NCBI RefSeq assembly: GCF_018219815.1
Contig: NZ_JADMKU010000015.1
Location: 1-64,000, forward strand
Length of the DNA stretch: 64,000 bases
From: Thalassovita aquimarina
GTDB lineage: Bacteria; Pseudomonadota; Alphaproteobacteria; Rhodobacterales; Rhodobacteraceae
Reading direction: 5' to 3'
Below the pieces are notes generated by a model. That model searched no databases, was not told the DNA's origin, and saw only the letters and a list, made by a program, of their open reading frames with translations. A program made the position numbers and the translations under genes. Below, piece after piece: positions 61,771 to 64,000 of the stretch. Position 1 is the first letter of the stretch; every line of letters starts with the position of its first letter.

Positions 61771-63152
61771 GCTGCGAGTCCAAGGAAGGCGTAGAAACCC
61801 ACCACGTCAGTCACCGTGGTCACGAAAGGCCCGGAGGCGAGCGCCGGGTCGATCCCCGCCCGGTCGAGCGCCATCGGGATCACGATCCCGCCAAGGGCCG
61901 CAGCGACCTGGGTGCCCAGCATCGCCAGCGCGATCACCAGCGCCAGCATCGGCACGCCGAACCAAAAGGCGGCGACCAGCGCCATCAGGCAGCCGAAGAT
62001 CACCCCGTTGACCGCGCCCACGGAAACTTCCCGCAGCACCACCCGCATCGCGTTCTGCGCGGTCAGGTCGCGGGTGGCCAGCGCCCGCACCGTCACCGTC
62101 ATCGTCTGGGTGCCGGCATTGCCGCCCATCGAGGCGACGATCGGCATCAGCACCGCCAGCGCCACCATCTGGTTGATGGTTTCGGCGAACACCCCGATGA
62201 CAAGCGAGGCGAGGATCGCGGTCAGCAGGTTGACGAACAGCCACAGCGCCCGGCCCTTCGCGGCCTCGAAGATGGTGTCGGTCAGGCTTGCCTCGTCGCC
62301 GACACCGGCGAGGCGCAGGATGTCTTCCTCGTGTTCCTCGTCAAGCACTGTCATCGCGTCGTCGATGGTGATAACCCCGACCAGCCGGTTGCTTTCATCG
62401 ACCACCGGGGCGGAAATCAGGTGATACTGGTTGAACGCATAGGCGACATCGGCTTCGTCCTGCAGCACCGGAAAGACCTGGAACACGTCCTCGACGATCT
62501 CGGTCAGCTTGGTGTTTCGGCGCGAGCTCATCAGCTTGCCCAGCGTCACGTTGCCCTTGGGGTGCATGCGCGGATCGACCAGCACAACGTGGTAGAACTG
62601 TTCCGGCAATTCCTCGGCCCGGCGCAGGAAATCGATCGCTTCACCCACGGTCCAGTGTTCCGGCGCCACCACCACTTCGCGCTGCATCAGGCGCCCGGCA
62701 GAGGTTTCGGGATAGGTCAGCGCCTGTTCGACCGCGACCCGGTCGGCATCTTCCAGCGCGCCGAGGATGGCTTCCTGCTGCGGTTCGTCGAGGTCCTCGA
62801 CAAGGTCGACCACGTCGTCCGATTCCAGGTCCCGAACCGCATCGGCCAGGACATCGGGTCGCAGGATGGCGATGATTTCCTCGCGCAGGCCTTCTTCGAG
62901 TTCCGACAGGATTTCGCCGTCGAATTCACGGTCGTAAAGCCGCACCAGCCGGCAGCGGTCATAGGTGTTGAGCTGTTCCAGAAGGTCGGCGATGTCGGCC
63001 GCGTGCAGCGGTTCCATCAGTGCGATCAACTTGGCCTGATCGTTGGCGTCCACGGCGTAGAGGATCGCGGCGATATCGCGGCGCTGCAGGCTGTAATCGC
63101 CTTCGGTCAGGCCGTCGGAATGCGTGTCATTGTGATCGAATTCGTCGCTCAT
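61755..63152 (-). CDS. mgtE: Magnesium transporter MgtE
   Basis: This 465-aa Mg2+ channel has a cytoplasmic N-domain (superhelix, about 20-140), two CBS domains (about 145-265), a connecting helix and five transmembrane helices. MPIVASMGGNAGTQTMTVTV is the pore-lining segment, whose conserved Asp of the last helix should follow in VTDVVGFYAFLGL. ATG 63152 follows AAGGGGGGCG; the ATG at 63176 is an alternative. The CBS/N domains close the pore at high Mg2+. Confidence 0.95.
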   Translation of the reverse strand: MSDEFDHNDTHSDGLTEGDYSLQRRDIAAILYAVDANDQAKLIALMEPLHAADIADLLEQLNTYDRCRLVRLYDREFDGEILSELEEGLREEIIAILRPDVLADAVRDLESDDVVDLVEDLDEPQQEAILGALEDADRVAVEQALTYPETSAGRLMQREVVVAPEHWTVGEAIDFLRRAEELPEQFYHVVLVDPRMHPKGNVTLGKLMSSRRNTKLTEIVEDVFQVFPVLQDEADVAYAFNQYHLISAPVVDESNRLVGVITIDDAMTVLDEEHEEDILRLAGVGDEASLTDTIFEAAKGRALWLFVNLLTAILASLVIGVFAETINQMVALAVLMPIVASMGGNAGTQTMTVTVRALATRDLTAQNAMRVVLREVSVGAVNGVIFGCLMALVAAFWFGVPMLALVIALAMLGTQVAAALGGIVIPMALDRAGIDPALASGPFVTTVTDVVGFYAFLGLAAWVLM

Positions 63153-63270
63153 GCCGCCCCCCTTCGCCTTTTTCATCTCTTAGCGGAAGCTGCTTCAAGG
63201 AAACAATGGGGGATTGGCGATTTACCCTCCTTTTTGGTCAGAATAATGTGGCGGGGAAAGGAATTTGCAT

Positions 63271-64000
63271 ATGACGCAAGACACGTTGCTGATCGGGCAG
63301 ACACTGGGATTCGCGGGAAATCCGTTCGAGGCGGGCGTCGAGGCGGCACGGCATGACGGCCGCGGCGGCGTATTGATCCGCGCAGGCCGGATCGCCGAAA
63401 CCGGCCCGGCCGATTCGCTGCGGCAGGCGCACCCGCAGGCGCAGGTCACCGATTACGGCAAGGGGCTGATCATGGCGGGTTTCATCGACCCGCACGTGCA
63501 TTATCCGCAGACCGGGATCATCGCCAGCTGGGGCAAGCGGCTGATCGACTGGCTCAACAGCTACACCTTCCCCGAGGAAATGCGCTTCGGCGATCCCGCC
63601 TATGCCACTGAGATCGCAGGCCGCTACCTGGACCTGACGCTGGCCCATGGCACCACCACGGTGGCGAGTTACTGCACCATCCACCCCGAAAGCGTGGATG
63701 CGTTCTTCACCGCCGCGCAGGCGCGCGGGCAACGGGTGGTGGCGGGCAAGACCTGCATGGATCGCGACACCGCGCCGGACGGACTGCGGGACAGCGCGCG
63801 ATCGGCCTATGACGACAGCAAGGCGTTGCTGGAAAAATGGCACGGGGTGGAGCGGCTGAGCTATGCGATCACGCCGCGGTTTTCGCCGACCTCGACGCCG
63901 GAGCAGTTGCAGGCGCTTGGCGCGCTTTGGGCCGAACACCCCGATTGCCTGATGCAGACACACCTGTCGGAACAGGTCGACGAAATCGAATGGGTAAAAT
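63271..64000 (+). CDS. guaD: Guanine deaminase (N-terminal part)
   Basis: This enzyme converts guanine to xanthine in purine salvage or degradation. The frame is open from ATG 63271 to the window edge (243 codons), so it is truncated by the window, not broken. Amidohydrolase motifs are visible: DPHVHYPQT (first metal His pair), NSYTFPEEM, HGTTTVASYCT, MDRDTAPDGL, ITPRFSPTST and QTHLSEQVDE, all diagnostic of GuaD. AAAGGA lies upstream. The lysine and last metal residues should follow beyond the edge. Confidence 0.93.
   Translation, partial: MTQDTLLIGQTLGFAGNPFEAGVEAARHDGRGGVLIRAGRIAETGPADSLRQAHPQAQVTDYGKGLIMAGFIDPHVHYPQTGIIASWGKRLIDWLNSYTFPEEMRFGDPAYATEIAGRYLDLTLAHGTTTVASYCTIHPESVDAFFTAAQARGQRVVAGKTCMDRDTAPDGLRDSARSAYDDSKALLEKWHGVERLSYAITPRFSPTSTPEQLQALGALWAEHPDCLMQTHLSEQVDEIEWVK

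Overview
The window is GC-rich alphaproteobacterial chromosome, best matched to Rhodobacteraceae (Roseobacter/Rhodobacter type). The supporting evidence is the aerobic benzoyl-CoA (box) cluster with a BzdR/BoxR-type regulator, the propionyl-CoA carboxylase/PccR locus, the betI-betC-betB-betA/choXWV choline locus, HdaA, a short ProRS without an obvious editing insert, and lolDC. No phage, IS element or CRISPR array was recognised.

Layout. (1) 0.1-13.1 kb: box benzoate degradation. The minus strand carries a TRAP binding protein, a DUF4863 protein, benzoate-CoA ligase, an alpha/beta hydrolase, a DUF309 protein, boxC, boxB, a 57-aa CxxCxxCxxxC protein, boxA, a 4HBT thioesterase, boxR and a FadJ-like dehydrogenase. 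A PaaI-type thioesterase is divergent. TGCA-N6-TGCA-like sites recur in front of the transcription units. No boxD aldehyde dehydrogenase is present. (2) 13-24.5 kb: a lipoprotein, two small cytochromes c, a YdcZ-type protein, lolD/lolC, a ferric-reductase-like flavoprotein followed by a 38-aa membrane peptide, proS, a pentapeptide-repeat membrane protein, an AI-2E-family permease and hdaA. (3) 24.5-33 kb: ppk-ppx, a small exported protein, an EEP-family protein, a TerB/DnaJ protein, a GNAT, a VOC protein and nhaA. (4) 33-44.5 kb: the propionyl-CoA locus: mcm, pccA, four small uncharacterised genes, pccB, a Bcr/CflA exporter and pccR. TTTGCAAA-type palindromes lie before pccB and pccR and upstream of the small lipoprotein that precedes pccA. 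(5) 44.5-54.6 kb: DUF465, an amidohydrolase and the choline locus. betI, betC, an 89-aa CxxC protein and betB overlap by ATGA; betA follows after a 12-bp inverted repeat. choX, choW and choV run the other way. (6) 54.6-64 kb: a DMT exporter, LysE/ArgO with a divergent ArgP-type LysR, a non-coding stretch with a dense TTATCCACA (DnaA-box) cluster, yebC, an SLC13/RCK permease, a YmdB-type phosphodiesterase, 5-formyl-THF cyclo-ligase, mgtE and the start of guaD.

How it fits together. The cell can activate benzoate to benzoyl-CoA, epoxidise and cleave it, and channel the C6 acyl-CoA into beta-oxidation. It can carboxylate propionyl-CoA and isomerise methylmalonyl-CoA to succinyl-CoA under an acyl-CoA-responsive regulator. 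It can also import choline and convert choline sulfate or choline to glycine betaine. The observations most worth following up are the DnaA-box cluster (candidate replication origin), the small Fe-S candidate inside the box operon, the shared operator pattern over the box region, and the unassigned small genes embedded in the pcc and bet operons.
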